Shown: positions 62,585-64,000 of the stretch, in pieces
Numbering within the stretch: position 1 is the stretch's first letter
How the letters are laid out: every line of letters begins with the position of its first letter
Assembly: GCF_002812705.1 (NCBI RefSeq)
Contig: NZ_CP025030.1
Coordinates: 1,550,001-1,614,000, forward strand
Reading direction: 5' to 3'
Source of the DNA: Achromobacter spanius
GTDB lineage: Bacteria > Pseudomonadota > Gammaproteobacteria > Burkholderiales > Burkholderiaceae_B
Length of the DNA: 64,000 nt
Position numbers and translations under genes: made by a program
Notes under the pieces: model-generated
What the model was told of the DNA's origin: nothing
Database searches by the model: none
Seen by the model: the letters and a program-made list of their open reading frames with translations, nothing else

Positions 62585-62859
62585 GCGGCAAATAGAAAAG
62601 GACGGGCAGGGTTATGCCGGTGTTCGGGAATATGTTCATACCCCCGCCGCGAGCATAAGAACGGCATTTTCGCTTAAAATCCGTCCAGTCGCCGAGTTAA
62701 CCGACAACTTGCGGGGCGACGGCAAGGGTAAAGCGCTTTGCGCGGCCTTTGCCAAATCCGCTAAAGCGTCGCGCCCAGATAGCGTATGTCATGCAGTCCG
62801 GGGTGCAACGCGCCTCGTGAACCTATGCGCCGGCAAGGCCGGACACTAAGGACGCATCT
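62585..62859. promoter_or_regulatory. metK promoter and long structured leader
   Basis: 275 bp without a gene between divergent lpxL and metK. TAAAAT at about 62684-62689 may be a -10 element, leaving a leader of about 165 nt. The leader can form either GGCAAGGG/CCTTTGCC (near 62722-62760) or CGCTTT/AAAGCG, which exclude each other, and GTCCGG/CCGGAC nearer the start. It does not match SAH or SAM riboswitch consensus motifs I know. Confidence 0.4.
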
Positions 62860-64000
62860 GTGGCCAATAACGATTTTCTCTTCACTTCCGAATCCGTCTC
62901 CGAAGGGCATCCCGACAAGGTTGCCGACCAGATTTCTGATTCGATCCTGGACGCCATCTTCACGCAGGACCCCAACGCGCGCGTTGCAGCCGAAACGCTG
63001 TGCAACACGGGCCTGGTCGTGCTGGCTGGTGAAATCACCACCACCGCCAACGTGGACTACATCCAGGTTGCGCGGGACACCATCCGCCGCATCGGCTACG
63101 ACAACACCGAATACGGCATCGACTACAAGGGCTGCGCGGTGCTGGTTGCTTACGACAAGCAATCGCCCGACATCGCCCAAGGCGTCGATCGCAGCTCGGA
63201 AGACTATCTGAACCAGGGCGCGGGCGACCAAGGCCTGATGTTCGGCTATGCCTGCGACGAAACGCCCGACCTGATGCCTGCCCCGATCTGGTACGCGCAC
63301 CGCCTGGTGCAGCGCCAGAGCGAACTGCGCAAGGACGGCCGCCTGCCGTGGCTGCGTCCGGACGCCAAATCGCAAGTGACCTTCCGCTACATCGACGGCC
63401 GCCCGGCGGAAGTCGACACCGTGGTGCTGTCGACCCAGCACGCGCCGGAAGTCACGCAAGAGACCATCCGCGAAGCGGTGATCGAAGACATCATCAAGCC
63501 GAGCTTCCCCGAAGGCCTGATCACGCCGCAAACGAAGTTCCTGGTCAACCCGACGGGCCGCTTCGTCATCGGCGGCCCGCAAGGCGATTGCGGCCTGACC
63601 GGCCGCAAGATCATTGTCGACACCTACGGCGGCGCATGCCCGCACGGTGGCGGCGCGTTCTCGGGCAAGGATCCGTCCAAGGTTGACCGTTCGGCTGCTT
63701 ACGCGGCCCGCTACGTGGCCAAGAACATCGTGGCCGCCGGCCTGGCGCGCCAGTGCCAGGTGCAGGTCAGCTACGCCATCGGCGTGGCCGAACCGATCAA
63801 CATCACGGTCTACACCGAAGGCACGGGCGTCATCCCCGACGACCAGATCGCCAAGTTGGTGCGCGAGCACTTCGACCTGCGTCCGAAGGGCATCGTGAAC
63901 ATGCTGGATCTGCTGCGCCCGATCTACGCGAAAACCGCCGCCTACGGCCACTTTGGCCGTTCCGAGCCGGAGTTCTCGTGGGAAGCCACGGACAAGGTTC
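62860..64000 (+). CDS. metK: S-adenosylmethionine synthetase (MetK), 3' end cut by window
   Basis: 380 codons are visible, almost the whole enzyme (usually about 384-387). It makes SAM from methionine and ATP. It has [80 protein letters not shown], all key ATP/metal-binding motifs. The start is GTG 62860 with AAGGA at 62848-62852. Confidence 0.95.
   Translation, partial: MANNDFLFTSESVSEGHPDKVADQISDSILDAIFTQDPNARVAAETLCNTGLVVLAGEITTTANVDYIQVARDTIRRIGYDNTEYGIDYKGCAVLVAYDKQSPDIAQGVDRSSEDYLNQGAGDQGLMFGYACDETPDLMPAPIWYAHRLVQRQSELRKDGRLPWLRPDAKSQVTFRYIDGRPAEVDTVVLSTQHAPEVTQETIREAVIEDIIKPSFPEGLITPQTKFLVNPTGRFVIGGPQGDCGLTGRKIIVDTYGGACPHGGGAFSGKDPSKVDRSAAYAARYVAKNIVAAGLARQCQVQVSYAIGVAEPINITVYTEGTGVIPDDQIAKLVREHFDLRPKGIVNMLDLLRPIYAKTAAYGHFGRSEPEFSWEATDKV

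Noticed and set aside
1..64000. CRISPR arrays, complete insertion sequences with transposase, rRNA genes
   Set aside because: No spaced direct-repeat array, no transposase-like protein and no rRNA-like stretch was seen on reading; tRNA genes were not recognised but cannot be strictly excluded by eye.

Overview
The window is GC-rich DNA with dense, overlapping genes, and it looks like a chromosome of an Alcaligenaceae betaproteobacterium (Achromobacter/Bordetella group). The main reason is gene order. A wlb(bpl)-type LPS locus lies divergently next to waaC-waaA, and metK-lpxL-lpxL-dapF-DUF484-xerC, hslVU and lipB/lipA are arranged as expected for that family. The genus call is inference; no rRNA is present and I recognised no tRNA.

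Region 1 (1-20247, all minus strand, transcribed right to left) is a surface-polysaccharide locus. Its upstream half makes a nonulosonic acid of the legionaminic type: LegB-like dehydratase, LegC-like aminotransferase, LegG/NeuC-like epimerase, LegI/NeuB-like synthase, NeuD-like acetyltransferase and a PtmE-like CBS-nucleotidyltransferase. It is followed by a second, divergent set: another NeuB-family synthase, an SpsF-type cytidylyltransferase, a Gfo/Idh/MocA oxidoreductase, a GSA-type aminotransferase and an SDR carrying an apparent one-base frameshift. The downstream half is an ABC-2 exporter (Wzm/Wzt-like, the ATPase with a long N-terminal extension) and four putative glycosyltransferases. 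Most joints are stop-start overlaps or short gaps, so it behaves as one long operon.

Region 2 (20600-31822, minus) matches the Bordetella wlb(bpl) LPS locus in order A-B-C-E-F-G-H-...-L but lacks wlbD, the UDP-sugar 2-epimerase. It encodes synthesis of a 2,3-diacetamido-uronic acid (WlbA, B, C) and a 4-amino-trideoxy sugar (WlbL, F), a PglC-like initiating transferase (WlbG), two glycosyltransferases (WlbE, H), an Amj/DUF2837-like flippase and a Wzy/WaaL-like membrane protein.

Region 3 (31949-43431) starts with divergent waaC-waaA, then the convergent set coaX, birA and a small membrane-anchored protein. It continues with an Mla-type lipid transport operon (MlaE-MlaF-MlaD-lipoprotein), an alpha/beta hydrolase, a DD-carboxypeptidase, a D-amino acid aminotransferase and YbeD.

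Region 4 (43444-48458) holds lipB, a Sel1-repeat gene, a MITE-like inverted-repeat element, a LacI-type protein without a DNA-binding domain, a degenerate tandem-repeat block, lipA, a cobalamin adenosyltransferase and a CusF-like copper protein. Region 5 (48591-58040) holds hslVU, dksA and a zinc-homeostasis block: a CobW-family metallochaperone, zur, then across a divergent promoter with a Zur-box-like palindrome a small ORF-znuC-znuB-znuA-DUF1007-NicO exporter operon. Several of these proteins carry His-rich segments.

Region 6 (58118-64000) has xerC, DUF484, dapF and two lpxL acyltransferases on the minus strand, and metK on the plus strand running off the window end.

The least explained parts are the second NeuB-type gene set with the extended ABC ATPase, the three large glycosyltransferase-like proteins, the wlb locus without wlbD, the small ORF in the znu operon and the repeats around lipA.
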